NCBI GenBank assembly: GCA_937873315.1
Contig: CALMQX010000035.1
Location: forward strand, 62,001 to 126,000
DNA: 64,000 bases
Direction: 5' to 3'
Source of the DNA: an uncultured Nostocoides sp.
GTDB lineage: Bacteria > Actinomycetota > Actinomycetes > Actinomycetales > Dermatophilaceae
In this document: piece after piece, positions 17,230 through 26,629 of the stretch
Layout: the number at the start of each line of letters is the position of its first letter
Numbering within the stretch: position 1 is the first letter of the stretch
Position numbers and translations under genes: made by a program
The notes under the pieces: generated by a model
Databases searched by the model: none
Told to the model about the DNA's origin: nothing
What the model saw: only the letters and a program-made list of their open reading frames with translations

Positions 17230-18284
17230 AGGTCCTGCTCACCGGGGGCGCGGGTTTCATCGGCGGGCGGTTGGCGCACTCCCTGGTCAGTGCTGGCCAC
17301 GGGGTGCTGGCCCTGGATTGCCTGCTCCGGCAAGTCCACGCGGATCCGGAGGCGAGCGCGGCGGCTTTCCCCGGCGACCTGGTGCGGGGGGATGTCGCCG
17401 ACGGCGATGCCTGGGACGCGCTGCCCGACGTCGATCACCTGGTGCACCTGGCCGCGGAGACCGGCACCGGGCAGTCCATGTATGAGGCCGATCGCTACCA
17501 CCGGGTCAATGTGGAGGGCACCCGCAAGGCCACTGCCTGGGCCGCGGCTCGCGGCATACCGGTGATCGTGATGAGCTCACGCGCGGTCTACGGCGAGGGC
17601 GCCTATGTCTGCCGCTGTCACGGCACGACCTTTGGGCCACCACCCTGCGCCGACGCACAGCCCCGCGCCTCACGCGAGAGCGACCCTCACCGTCCGGTGT
17701 CGGTGTACGGCCAGACCAAGTCTCTGGCCGAGCAGGTGGCCGGTGAACTCCTGGCCGATGGCTCACTCACGATCGTCCGTCCGCAAAATGTCATTGGCCC
17801 GGGCCAGGCGCTGCACAATCCATACACGGGCGTCCTGGCCGCCTTCGTCGCCCTGCTCAAGGAGGAGCGACCGCTGACCATCTACGGCGACGGTGAGCAG
17901 ACCCGAGACCTCCTGCACGTCGACGATCTCACCGCCATGCTGCACGCGCTGATCGATCTGCCAGCAGCCACCGGAGCACCCAGAATCGTCAACGCCGGCA
18001 GCGGCATACGCACGCGACTGCTGGACCTAGCCCGGGCTACGGCTGCGGCCAGCCCGCTGGGCGATCCCGGAATCGTGCATGTCGAGGTGCATCGCGCCGG
18101 AGATATCACGCACGCCTGCGCCGACATGAGCCGGGCGCGGGAGTTGGCACTGCCGCAGCCACACTGGCGCGCCGACGCCGCGGTGGCGGACTTCGTGCGA
18201 TGGGCCTGGACCCGGCCCGGCGCCACCTCGCAGGCGTGGGCGTCCGCGCTGGACGAACTCCCGGCCAGGGGCGCGACGTCGTGA
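17226..18284 (+). CDS. NAD-dependent nucleotide-sugar epimerase/dehydratase (extended SDR)
   Basis: A 352-residue extended SDR. The nucleotide site TGGAGFIGG is at 6-14, the SSRAVYGEG strand gives the catalytic Ser, and VYGQTK supplies Tyr and Lys. Between Ser and Tyr is an insertion with cysteines (YVCRCHGTTFGPPPC), found in a GalE/rhamnose-epimerase-like subgroup. It probably makes an NDP-sugar for the neighbouring transferases; dTDP-rhamnose 4-epimerase-like activity is one possibility. GTG start with a 4-bp overlap. Confidence 0.85.
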   Translation: MKVLLTGGAGFIGGRLAHSLVSAGHGVLALDCLLRQVHADPEASAAAFPGDLVRGDVADGDAWDALPDVDHLVHLAAETGTGQSMYEADRYHRVNVEGTRKATAWAAARGIPVIVMSSRAVYGEGAYVCRCHGTTFGPPPCADAQPRASRESDPHRPVSVYGQTKSLAEQVAGELLADGSLTIVRPQNVIGPGQALHNPYTGVLAAFVALLKEERPLTIYGDGEQTRDLLHVDDLTAMLHALIDLPAATGAPRIVNAGSGIRTRLLDLARATAAASPLGDPGIVHVEVHRAGDITHACADMSRARELALPQPHWRADAAVADFVRWAWTRPGATSQAWASALDELPARGATS

Positions 18285-19282
18285 GCACGACGCGACGGCT
18301 GCTCATCATCAGCCCGGCCTTCCACGGCTACTGGCGGGCCATCGAGCGGGCCTTTGCCTCCTTGGGGTATGCCGTGCGGACCCACGTCTATGACGACCAC
18401 CGCGGCCTGCGCGCCAAGGTGGCAATGAAGGAGCGCGAACTGAGTTCGCGTCTGCACGGCGGCCCCCAGCTCGATCCTGCAATGACGCAGCGGGCCTGTA
18501 CGACACTCGCCGAGGCCGACCCCGATCTGCTGCTCCTGGTCAAGGCCGATGGCTTCGGGCCAGCCTGGTGGGAGCTCCTGGAGCAGCGCCGCACGCCCAC
18601 GGTGTTATGGCTCTACGACGAATTGCGCCGCACTCGCCACACCCCGGCGACCCTGTCCGTGCCGCGAGCCGTCGCGAGCTACTCGCCCCTTGACGTCGCC
18701 GAGCTCGCGGCCCAAGGACGGCGCGCGGCCTACGTCCCGCTGGCATTCGACACCGGCATCCGGTTCGTTCCGCAGCCATCCGCCGAGGTTGCCTTCGTGG
18801 GCGCGCGCTATCCCGCCCGGGACTCGCTCCTGGCCACGATGCATCAAGCGCAGGTACCGATCCGAACCTACGGACGCGACTGGTCCCCCCATGTGGTGGA
18901 TCGGCTGCGCACCTGGCGGGTGGGCAGTCCGGGCATCCCGGCCGGCCGGGAACTCACCCGCGAGCACGCGTATGCCGTCATGGCCGGCGCCCCAGCCACG
19001 CTGAACATTCACGGCGACCAGGATGGCTTCACCATGCGGACCTTCGAGGCGTGCGGGGTCGGTGGCGTGCAACTGATCGATCGAGCCGATGTCGGCGAGC
19101 ACTACGAGCCAGGGGTGGAGCTCGCGGTGTTCGCCAGCGCGCAGGAGGCCATCGAGCTGGCCACCCGGGCCCGCACCGACCGGACCTGGGCTCATGGTCT
19201 GCGCGAGCGCGGGCGGGCCCGAACCCTGGCCGAGCACACCTTCGAGCACCGAGCCCGGGCTCTGGAGGCGTTGTGGGCCTGA
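18281..19282 (+). CDS. CgeB-like glycosyltransferase
   Basis: About 333 residues from GTG 18281, which overlaps the SDR stop by 4 bp. It begins RRLLIISPAFHGYWRAIERAF, has a central LWLYDELRRTRH, AYVPLAFDTG and VAFVGARYPARDSLLATM, and ends with LNIHGDQDGFTMRTFEACGVGGVQLIDR, the hallmark C-terminal motif of CgeB/DUF3880-type GT-B enzymes. Substrate unknown. Confidence 0.85.
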   Translation: MSTTRRLLIISPAFHGYWRAIERAFASLGYAVRTHVYDDHRGLRAKVAMKERELSSRLHGGPQLDPAMTQRACTTLAEADPDLLLLVKADGFGPAWWELLEQRRTPTVLWLYDELRRTRHTPATLSVPRAVASYSPLDVAELAAQGRRAAYVPLAFDTGIRFVPQPSAEVAFVGARYPARDSLLATMHQAQVPIRTYGRDWSPHVVDRLRTWRVGSPGIPAGRELTREHAYAVMAGAPATLNIHGDQDGFTMRTFEACGVGGVQLIDRADVGEHYEPGVELAVFASAQEAIELATRARTDRTWAHGLRERGRARTLAEHTFEHRARALEALWA

Positions 19283-20322
19283 CCGAACCCCGGGATCTCG
19301 ATCGATGGCGGGCCCGTCAAGCCGCCCACATCCCGATGGCCCGGCGACTGCTGCGGGCCGGTCGGGCAGCGCTCCAGCCTGGCCGCGCGGAGCGCACGCC
19401 GATCGTGGTTCACGGCGGGGGCGCTCCTGGTGGCGTGCTGATCGTGCTCGACTCGACCAATGTCACCTCCCGATTGGCCCTGCTCGCCCCGGCGCGGCAG
19501 CTGCCCCGCGAGCTGGTGACGATCGTGGCGCCTTCGTCGCTCGAGGCCGCACTACCCGCGAGCACGTGGCCGATTCGATCGGCGAGCGCGCAGGCCCTGG
19601 ACCAGCTCGCGGCCGAAGCCTCCGTCACGCTCTCCACCGGGCACTACCTCGAGCTCGGTGGGCGGGCGTATGCCGCGGCAACTCGCCGCGGCCGCGCCTT
19701 CGTGACCGTTCAACACGGGCTGCTCACCCCGGCGGCCCCGCCTCTAGCGCCCGACACGCAGCTGCTCGCCTGGAGTGCCGGCGATGGCGAGTTTTGGGCA
19801 GCCGGCCGCAGCGATATCCGCATCAGCGTCACCGGCTCCCAGTTGCTCTACGAAGCGGCTGCCTCCCCGTCGCCGGCGCCGAGCGACGGCCCGCCCCTCT
19901 ACCTCGGTCAGTTGCACGGCGCCGAGCTGCCCTTCGAGGGTCTGGCCCGCAGCGCCGAGGCCTTCTGCCTGGCCGAGCACGCGGCATACCGGCCACACCC
20001 TTCAGAAACGGATCGGCGATCCCGGGCCACGCACCAGCGCTGGGAGTCCCTCGGCATCGCCATCGATCGCTCAGGCACGCCGCTGACCGCGCTGAACCGG
20101 CCCGTGGTGAGCGCCTTCTCCACGGGCGTGCTCGAAGCCGCCGCGCGTGGCGTGCCCGCTTGGGTGCATTTCCTTGACCCGCCACCGTGGTTGACGGACT
20201 TCTGGGAGCGCTACGGGATGCATCCTTGGGGTATGCCGCCAAGCCCGCCGCCGCCGATCTCCGAGCACGCCCCGGCGCAGCAGGTAGCCGAGCGCGTGCT
20301 GGCCATCGGAGGGCTGACATGA
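19273..20322 (+). CDS. Putative GT-B glycosyltransferase of the nonulosonic acid module
   Basis: About 349 residues. The longer upstream frame overlaps the previous gene, so GTG 19273 is used; GGAGG at 19264-19268 sits 4 nt before it. Recognisable points are a VTVQHGLLTP segment and a late SAFSTGVLEAAARGVPAWVHF, like the active-site and nucleotide regions of polysialyltransferase or CDP-glycerol-transferase GT-B folds. It directly precedes neuA and neuB by overlap, so it is a fair candidate for the CMP-nonulosonate-using transferase. That is inference; I do not recognise the family with certainty. Confidence 0.6.
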   Translation: MGLTEPRDLDRWRARQAAHIPMARRLLRAGRAALQPGRAERTPIVVHGGGAPGGVLIVLDSTNVTSRLALLAPARQLPRELVTIVAPSSLEAALPASTWPIRSASAQALDQLAAEASVTLSTGHYLELGGRAYAAATRRGRAFVTVQHGLLTPAAPPLAPDTQLLAWSAGDGEFWAAGRSDIRISVTGSQLLYEAAASPSPAPSDGPPLYLGQLHGAELPFEGLARSAEAFCLAEHAAYRPHPSETDRRSRATHQRWESLGIAIDRSGTPLTALNRPVVSAFSTGVLEAAARGVPAWVHFLDPPPWLTDFWERYGMHPWGMPPSPPPPISEHAPAQQVAERVLAIGGLT

Positions 20323-21029
20323 GCGTCCTGGCCATCATTCCGGCGCGCGGAGGCTCTAAGGGCATCCCCCGCAAGAACCTGCGTGAGGTGGCCGGCAAGC
20401 CGCTCATCGTCTGGACCATCGAGCAGGCCCTGGCGGCTACGCCGACCATGGACGTGGTGGTCTCCACCGATGACGCCGAGATTGCCGCAGTGGCGCGAGC
20501 AGCGGGGGCGCGGGTGCCCTTCCTGCGGCCGGCCGAGCTCGCGCAGGACACCACGGCGACCGAGCCCGTGGTGCTGCACGCGCTGACCCACGTACGGGCT
20601 GAGGGTGGCCACCCACAGGCCGTGATGCTGCTGCAGGCCACCTCCCCGGTCCGGTTGCCGGGCACCTTGACGCGCGCGCTCGATGAGTTTGCCCAGCGGC
20701 CGGTGGACGCCCTGGTAGGGGTCGTCCTGGCCTCGCCCTTCCTATGGTCAGTCGGCCCGGATGGCAGCGGCCGGCCCTCCTTCGACCCGCTGCACCGGCC
20801 GCGGCGCCAGGACCTGGATCCCGCCCAGATCCCCTACCGCGAGACCGGCTCGGTCTACCTCACGCGCAGCCGGATTTGGGATGAGGTCGGCAATAGGCTG
20901 GGCGGTCGGATCGGGTTGTTCGTCATGGATGAGGTGGAGGGCGTGGATATCGACACCGCTGCCGATCTCGCCCAGGCCGATCAGCTGCTCGCCACCCTCG
21001 ACCTGGCGAACGCCCCGGACCGGCCATGA
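20319..21029 (+). CDS. neuA: CMP-nonulosonic acid synthetase (acylneuraminate cytidylyltransferase)
   Basis: A 236-residue cytidylyltransferase that activates a sialic-type acid with CTP. It opens VLAIIPARGGSKGIPRKN, the defining NeuA/KdsB CTP-binding loop, then has VVSTDD, LLQATSPVR, RETGSVYLTR and VMDEVEGVDIDTAADL. ATG 20319 overlaps the previous stop (ATGA). The nonulosonic acid (Neu5Ac, legionaminic, pseudaminic or Kdn) cannot be fixed from sequence. Its stop overlaps the neuB start. Confidence 0.92.
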   Translation: MSVLAIIPARGGSKGIPRKNLREVAGKPLIVWTIEQALAATPTMDVVVSTDDAEIAAVARAAGARVPFLRPAELAQDTTATEPVVLHALTHVRAEGGHPQAVMLLQATSPVRLPGTLTRALDEFAQRPVDALVGVVLASPFLWSVGPDGSGRPSFDPLHRPRRQDLDPAQIPYRETGSVYLTRSRIWDEVGNRLGGRIGLFVMDEVEGVDIDTAADLAQADQLLATLDLANAPDRP

Positions 21030-23272
21030 TCATCACGCGCGAGCTAGCGGCACTGGTCGTCTACGGCGAGGACTCCCTGCTGCGGGCACTGGAGAAGATC
21101 ACCGCCAACCAGGCCCGGATCGTCTTCTGCGTGGCCGAGCACGGCCAACTCATCGGATCGCTCACCGATGGTGATTTCCGGCGCTGGCTGGCGGCCAACC
21201 CGACAGCCGATCTGAGCACGCCGGCCTCGGCCGCCGCCAATACCGCGGCGCGACGGGCCCCAGAAGGCGCGAGTCCCGCCCAGATCAGGGCGCTCTTCGG
21301 CCCGGCCATTGACCATATTCCGCTGGTGGACGAGCGTGGTCGACTCACGGCCGTCGCGATCGATCGCGGCGAACTGATCCAGGTCGGACGGCATTCGGTG
21401 GGTGCCGGCCACAAGACCCTGCTCATCGCCGAGATCGGGATCAATCACAACGGCTCGGTCGACCTGGCCAAGAGGCTGGTCGACGCGGCCGCCGATGCCG
21501 GCGCCGATACCGTGAAATTCCAGCTCCGCGACCTGGCTGCGCTCTACCGCTCGGGCTCGGGCTCGGCCAGCGCTGCCGAGGACCTCGGCCCGCAGTACAC
21601 GATGGATCTGCTGGCCAAGTTCAACCTCGATGCGCCCCGCCTGATCGAGGTCTTCGACCACGCTCGCGAGCGCGATATCGACATCATGTGTACGCCCTGG
21701 GACCGGCCCTCGGTCGACGTCCTGGTCGACTACGGCGTGCCGGCTCTCAAGATCGCCTCAGCCGACCTGACCAACCATGACCTCATCCGGTATGCCGCGT
21801 CCTCGGGGACCCCCCTCGTGCTCTCGACCGGGATGTCCACCGAAGCCGAGATCAGCCATACCGTCGAGGTCTTGCGCGAAACCGGCACCGCCTACGCGCT
21901 CCTGCACTGTCAATCGACGTACCCGGCGCCATTCAAGGACGTCAACCTGGCCTACCTGCCTCGCTTGGCCGAGATCGGTCGCTGCCCGGTGGGTTACTCC
22001 GGGCACGAGCGCGGCTTCCATGTGCCGCTCGCGGCCATCGCCTTGGGCGCTCGAATCATCGAGAAGCACTTCACCCTCGACAAGTCCATGGAAGGCAATG
22101 ACCACAAGGTCTCACTGCTACCCGGTGAGTTCTCCGAGATGGTCGATCGGGTCCGCGAACTCGAGGAGGCGATCGGCCTTCCGGCGCCCCGCGAGGTGTC
22201 CACGGGCGAGATGATGAACCGGGTGAATCTCGCGAAATCCCTTGTCGCAGCGAGAGATATCGAGGTCGGCGAGGTGCTCTCCGAGAGCGACTTGGCGATC
22301 AAGAGTCCGGGCCGGGGACTTCAGCCAAACCGCCTGAACGATCTGGTCGGTCGTTCGACGAACCGATCCCTGCGCACCGGCGACTTCTTTTACGACAGCG
22401 ACCTGCGCGATGAGGCCTGGCGCGGACGGGCCTTCCGTTTCCGCCGGCCCTGGGGTGTCCCCGTTCGGTATCACGATGTCGCGGAGATGACCCGCGACTG
22501 CACGCCGGACTTCCTGGAGTTCCACTTCTCCTACAAGGACCTGGAGATCGACCCCGCCACCGTGCTGCCCGAGCACCTGCCCATGGGTTATGCCTGCCAT
22601 GCGCCGGATCTCTTTGCGGGCGATTTCATCCTCAACCTGGCCAGCGAGGACGAAGCGCACTGGCAACGGAGCATTGAGGAGTTGCAGCGCGTGGTCGAGC
22701 TGACCCGCTCCCTGCGACCCCGTTTCGACTCCCCCGCTGACCCGGTGCTCATCTCGAGCATGGGTGGCTTCACCAGCGATCGCCATGTGCCAGCCGACGA
22801 GTTGCCCGATATGTATGCCCGGGTCGCGGCGGGCTTGGACCGGGTCGATGACACCGGCGTGCGGCTGGCCGCGCAGACCCTGCCGCCCTTCCCCTGGTAC
22901 CTCGGCGGACAGCTCTTCTGCAATCTCTTCGTGGGGGCCAAGGACACCGCCGAGTTTGCCGAGCGGTATCAGCGCCGGCTCTGCCTGGACATCTCGCACA
23001 CCCAGCTGGCCTCGACCTTCCTGGGGCAGCGCCTCGCGGATTCTGTCGAGCTACTCGCGCCCTATACCGAGCATCTGCACCTGGTGGATGCGGTCGGTGT
23101 CGATGGCGAGGGCGTCCAGATCGGTGAGGGCGATATCGACTGGCCGGAGCTGGCGGCTCAACTCGACCGGCTTGCGCCTGGTGTCTCCTTCATCCCCGAA
23201 ATCTGGCAGGGGCATGTGGATGGTGGAGCCGGATTCTGGATCGCTCTGGACCGCCTTGAGGCCTGGCTATGA
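21026..23272 (+). CDS. neuB: Nonulosonic acid synthase fusion: CBS pair - NeuB - SAF - TIM barrel
   Basis: A 748-residue multidomain protein. Residues 5-120 look like a CBS-domain pair (VFCVAEHGQLIGSLTDGDFRR, then IDHIPLVDERGRL). About 131-385 is the NeuB barrel, with LIAEIGINHNG, STGMST, GYSGHE and the diagnostic EKHFTLDKSMEGNDHKVSL. About 400-460 is the SAF/antifreeze-like domain (IKSPGRGLQPN). From 470 is a xylose-isomerase-like TIM barrel (DFLEFHFSYKDL ... LCLDISHTQLAS ... LHLVDA ... FIPEIWQGH). NeuB condenses PEP with a hexosamine. The extra domains suggest nucleotide regulation and a fused isomerase/epimerase step. Confidence 0.9.
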   Translation: MIITRELAALVVYGEDSLLRALEKITANQARIVFCVAEHGQLIGSLTDGDFRRWLAANPTADLSTPASAAANTAARRAPEGASPAQIRALFGPAIDHIPLVDERGRLTAVAIDRGELIQVGRHSVGAGHKTLLIAEIGINHNGSVDLAKRLVDAAADAGADTVKFQLRDLAALYRSGSGSASAAEDLGPQYTMDLLAKFNLDAPRLIEVFDHARERDIDIMCTPWDRPSVDVLVDYGVPALKIASADLTNHDLIRYAASSGTPLVLSTGMSTEAEISHTVEVLRETGTAYALLHCQSTYPAPFKDVNLAYLPRLAEIGRCPVGYSGHERGFHVPLAAIALGARIIEKHFTLDKSMEGNDHKVSLLPGEFSEMVDRVRELEEAIGLPAPREVSTGEMMNRVNLAKSLVAARDIEVGEVLSESDLAIKSPGRGLQPNRLNDLVGRSTNRSLRTGDFFYDSDLRDEAWRGRAFRFRRPWGVPVRYHDVAEMTRDCTPDFLEFHFSYKDLEIDPATVLPEHLPMGYACHAPDLFAGDFILNLASEDEAHWQRSIEELQRVVELTRSLRPRFDSPADPVLISSMGGFTSDRHVPADELPDMYARVAAGLDRVDDTGVRLAAQTLPPFPWYLGGQLFCNLFVGAKDTAEFAERYQRRLCLDISHTQLASTFLGQRLADSVELLAPYTEHLHLVDAVGVDGEGVQIGEGDIDWPELAAQLDRLAPGVSFIPEIWQGHVDGGAGFWIALDRLEAWL

Positions 23273-24348
23273 GCGCGGGTGAGCGCACGGCCCTCTGGGT
23301 GGTGCCGGTCGCCGATCTGGCCGGCGTAGCCCGACATGTGCTCGATACCTTTGCGGTCCGGATTCCGGGCTGGCGCCTGGTCCTGCTCTGCCCGCCAGGC
23401 CCCCTGGCAGATCAGGTACGGGCTGGCGGTGGCGCCGCGCTGACCGCCCCGATCGGCCCGGCATACGGGCTGCGGGAGAGCCGCAGCTCGATCGCGGACG
23501 CGGCCCGAACAATCAGGCCCGCCATCGTCCACAGCCACCTCTCGTATGCCGATGTTGCGGTCGCGCTAACCCGGCTACCCCGCGGGACGAGCACGATCTC
23601 CACGGAGCACGGCATTGCGGCCGATGACGAGGTCTACCACTCCGGGCCACTCGAAGCCGCGGCGATGGCCCGCGCCCACCAGGCCCGGCTCCACCGGCTG
23701 GACGCCCTGGTGGCGGTCTCGGAGGCGACGCTGGAGACCGTGGTCCACAAGTGGCACCCTCCGGCCCGGCTTGCCCTGCAGGTGATCCGCAATGGTGTGG
23801 ATGCCCCGACCACCCCACCCACGCGCCGACGCGGATTGCGGATCTGCTCGATCGCTCGGTTGGCCCCGGAGAAGCGCATCCCGGAGCTGCTCTTGGGCTT
23901 TGCGCAGCTGCTCGCCGAGGAGCCCTCGGCCACGCTCACGATCGCTGGGGAGGGCCCCCAGCGCACCTCCCTGGAGGAGCTGAGCGACGCCCTCGGGGTG
24001 GCTCCGGCGGTGACCTTCCTCGGGCACGCGGACCCGGCGGTGGTGCTTGCCGAATCCGATGTCCTGGCGCAACTCTCGGTGTGGGAGAACTGCTCATACT
24101 CCTTGCTCGATGCCGTGGCCGCGGGTCTTGGGGTGGTCGCGAGCGTCGTGGGCGGGAATCCCGAGATGCTGCCGCCGACCGCCCTGGTGGCCGACGTCGA
24201 GCCATCGACGATCGCGCACGCCATGCGTCGCCAAGGTCTCGAGCTCACGGCGCGACCGGCCCTGCCGGACCACTGGCCGAACCGTACCGAGATGACCGCC
24301 TCGCTCGCCCAGGTGTATGCCGCGGCACGGGCGCGGAGGGCCCGGTGA
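23269..24348 (+). CDS. Glycosyltransferase family 4
   Basis: A 359-residue GT-B enzyme. Visible motifs are IVHSHLSYADV, ISTEHG, VIRNGVDAP, ICSIARLAPEKRIPELLLGFAQL, TLTIAGEGPQ and the EX7E-type donor region SVWENCSYSLLDAVAAGLGVVAS. ATG overlaps the neuB stop by 4 bp. It probably uses a GDP-, UDP- or dTDP-sugar; specificity unknown. Confidence 0.9.
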   Translation: MSAGERTALWVVPVADLAGVARHVLDTFAVRIPGWRLVLLCPPGPLADQVRAGGGAALTAPIGPAYGLRESRSSIADAARTIRPAIVHSHLSYADVAVALTRLPRGTSTISTEHGIAADDEVYHSGPLEAAAMARAHQARLHRLDALVAVSEATLETVVHKWHPPARLALQVIRNGVDAPTTPPTRRRGLRICSIARLAPEKRIPELLLGFAQLLAEEPSATLTIAGEGPQRTSLEELSDALGVAPAVTFLGHADPAVVLAESDVLAQLSVWENCSYSLLDAVAAGLGVVASVVGGNPEMLPPTALVADVEPSTIAHAMRRQGLELTARPALPDHWPNRTEMTASLAQVYAAARARRAR

Positions 24349-25520
24349 GCGCCTCCGGCCTGCAGGTGGGCGGGTGGCGTGAGGTCCGCGACGCGGATCC
24401 CTACGCCACGCATTCACACCCGCTTGAGCTCCTGCTCTTTGCGCTGATCCCGTTCCCGCTGACGATCCCGCAAATCAACCTCCCGCTGCCGGAAATCGCG
24501 GCCGTGGCGCTTATCGCGCGCGCCTCATTTCGCGCGCCCGATCGCACGGTCACGCGGCCGACCTGGTTTCCGGTGCTCCTCTGGGGGCTGTGGGCCTGGT
24601 TCGTGGCTGTGGCTCTGGTCACCGGCGTTGATGGCACCCGACGCATTGCCCACCTGCTGATCTATGTGCTCTTGGCGCTTTGCCTGGCCTCCGGGCGATT
24701 GCACCGGCTCTCGGCGGTCCGGGGACTCGCCGTGGGGGTTGGTCTGGGCGCTATCACCGGATTCCTCGGCGACCGGCTGGGCTTCCAAACCGGCTATGGC
24801 GACCGGTTGACCGGGCTCTTCTCCGATCCCAATGTCGCAGGCTTCACCATGATCGTGCTCGGGTCCCTGGCGGTGACCGGAGCCCGCACCGGTTTCCGCC
24901 GTTGGATCGGTCTGGTGGGTCTGGCTACCGCGGTCACCTTGACGCTCTCCCGCACCTCCATCATCGCCGCCATCCTCGGGATCATCTGGCTGGTCCTGCG
25001 ACGCCTGCTGCCCGGGCGGTGGGCACTGCCGGTGATGGGCGCCCTCTCGGTCGCGGTCGTGGAGTATGCCGCCGACTTCAAGCAATGGGGACCTTTCTCG
25101 GACCGCGAGGGCAGCGATGTGCTCCGCGAGCTCATCCTCATCCAGGAGCGCATCGTCCTGGACAGCTCACCCTGGATCGGGCGGGGCCCGGGCACGGCCT
25201 ATGTGAACATCGACGGAGACTTCTTCTTCTTCCACAACAGCTACTTCGCGTTGCGCGCCGAGGCCGGTTGGATCGGCTTGGCGATCTTTGTGGCGCTGGG
25301 CCTGCTCCTGTTGTGGAAGCTCGTCGCCTTGCCCACCGAGCTTCGACACCCCTGGTACGAGGCCTCCCTGATCATGACCGGGGTGTGCGCCATGAACCTC
25401 GGTGAAGTGCTCCTGGAGATCCCTGCGGCAGTAGCCATTGGCATTGCCTGCCGCCACCTCACCAAACCGGACGAACTGCTTCTCGGCGACCCCGAGAACA
25501 CCCCGAACCATGTCCTCTGA
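24345..25520 (+). CDS. O-antigen polymerase/ligase-like membrane protein (Wzy/WaaL type)
   Basis: About 391 residues from GTG 24345, the 4-bp overlap start. It has around ten hydrophobic segments beginning LLLFALIPFPLTIPQINLPLPEIAA. The family-typical RLTGLFSDPNVAGFTMIVLG and TLSRTSIIAAILGIIWL are followed by a large outside loop with GRGPGTAYVNIDGDFFFFHNSYFALRAEAGWIG. The GPG and HNSYF..LAEAG pattern is that of the Wzy_C/WaaL superfamily. It could polymerise the repeat unit or ligate it to the wall or a lipid. Confidence 0.85.
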   Translation: MSASGLQVGGWREVRDADPYATHSHPLELLLFALIPFPLTIPQINLPLPEIAAVALIARASFRAPDRTVTRPTWFPVLLWGLWAWFVAVALVTGVDGTRRIAHLLIYVLLALCLASGRLHRLSAVRGLAVGVGLGAITGFLGDRLGFQTGYGDRLTGLFSDPNVAGFTMIVLGSLAVTGARTGFRRWIGLVGLATAVTLTLSRTSIIAAILGIIWLVLRRLLPGRWALPVMGALSVAVVEYAADFKQWGPFSDREGSDVLRELILIQERIVLDSSPWIGRGPGTAYVNIDGDFFFFHNSYFALRAEAGWIGLAIFVALGLLLLWKLVALPTELRHPWYEASLIMTGVCAMNLGEVLLEIPAAVAIGIACRHLTKPDELLLGDPENTPNHVL

Positions 25521-26574
25521 GCACCCGCGATTGGCCGGGCTTGCGCTCACGCTGGCCGCCAACAATGCCGACATCGGTGGCGGCGAGGTGATGCTGCTCC
25601 AATGCGCGCAGGCAGCTGCCGAACTCGGGGCCGCCATCACGGTGGTGGGTCCACACGCTCAGGGTGGCGTCCTGGCCGAGGCGCGCGAGCGGGGCTGGCC
25701 CACGGTCGATTTGGGCGAGAGCCGCACCGACTACCTGCGCCGCCTTCGCGGCTGGGACCGTCGGCGTTCCGGGCTGCTGTGGGCCCATGGGTTGGTGCCG
25801 GCTCTGGCCACGGCCGGCCATGGCGACCGGATTATTCACCTCCACCAGACCCCGAGGGGCAGCGCTGCGCTGGCTGCGCGCGTTGCCCTGCCGGGGGCCG
25901 CGCGGGTGCTTGTTCCGTCCAGCTATTTGGCGTCGCACGTCCCGGGGTCCGAGATCATGCCCAATTGGACGGCCGACTATGCAGCTCCGCGAGCGACGGG
26001 GGCATTCGAGGCGCCGGTGACCATCGGGTTCCTGGGCCGCCTCAGCCCTGACAAGGGCATCCTGGAACTCGCCCAGGCCCTCGGCTTGATTGAGGCCGAT
26101 CGCCCGGGCACGGTCCGCTTGCTGCTCGCCGGGGAGCCCCGATTCACGAATACCGTGCAGGCGGGCGAGGTGGCGGATGCCCTGGACGCGTGTCCGGTGC
26201 CGATCGAACGAGCAGGCTGGCTAAGGCCGGCGGACTTCTTCGCACGCGTCGACATTGCCGTGATTCCGTCCCGCATCGATGAATCCTTTGGGCTCGTGGC
26301 TGCCGAAGCGATGTCGGCGCGGGTACCCCTGGTCCTGACCCCGGCAGGAGCCTTACCGGGGCTGGTGGGCGAAGGGCACCCCTGGATGGCGGCAGGACAC
26401 AGCCCGCAAGCCATCGCTGGGGCCATCCTGAACGCAGTGGACACCGAGCAAGACCAACGCGATGAGGTATGCCGCCGGCTGCGTTCACGCTGGGAGACCC
26501 ATTTCTCCCCGGCTGCCGGGTTGGTCCGGGTCGATAGACTGCTCAGCACGGTCCTTCAGGCCCGTTCCCGCTGA
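25510..26574 (+). CDS. Glycosyltransferase family 4
   Basis: About 354 residues. ATG 25510 lies within the end of the polymerase gene, overlapping by 11 bp. Motifs are NNADIGGGEVMLLQ at the N-terminus (the acceptor-side glycine loop), IIHLHQTPRG, VLVPSSYLAS, GFLGRLSPDKGILELAQAL, and ESFGLVAAEAMSARVPLVLT as the donor-site EX7E. Last gene of the operon beginning at 15788; a 55-nt gap follows. Confidence 0.9.
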   Translation: MSSEHPRLAGLALTLAANNADIGGGEVMLLQCAQAAAELGAAITVVGPHAQGGVLAEARERGWPTVDLGESRTDYLRRLRGWDRRRSGLLWAHGLVPALATAGHGDRIIHLHQTPRGSAALAARVALPGAARVLVPSSYLASHVPGSEIMPNWTADYAAPRATGAFEAPVTIGFLGRLSPDKGILELAQALGLIEADRPGTVRLLLAGEPRFTNTVQAGEVADALDACPVPIERAGWLRPADFFARVDIAVIPSRIDESFGLVAAEAMSARVPLVLTPAGALPGLVGEGHPWMAAGHSPQAIAGAILNAVDTEQDQRDEVCRRLRSRWETHFSPAAGLVRVDRLLSTVLQARSR

Positions 26575-26629
26575 CGTGGCCACCGGCATTCGCACCGGCC
26601 ACGCACCCTGAGAGACGGAGAGCCCATCC

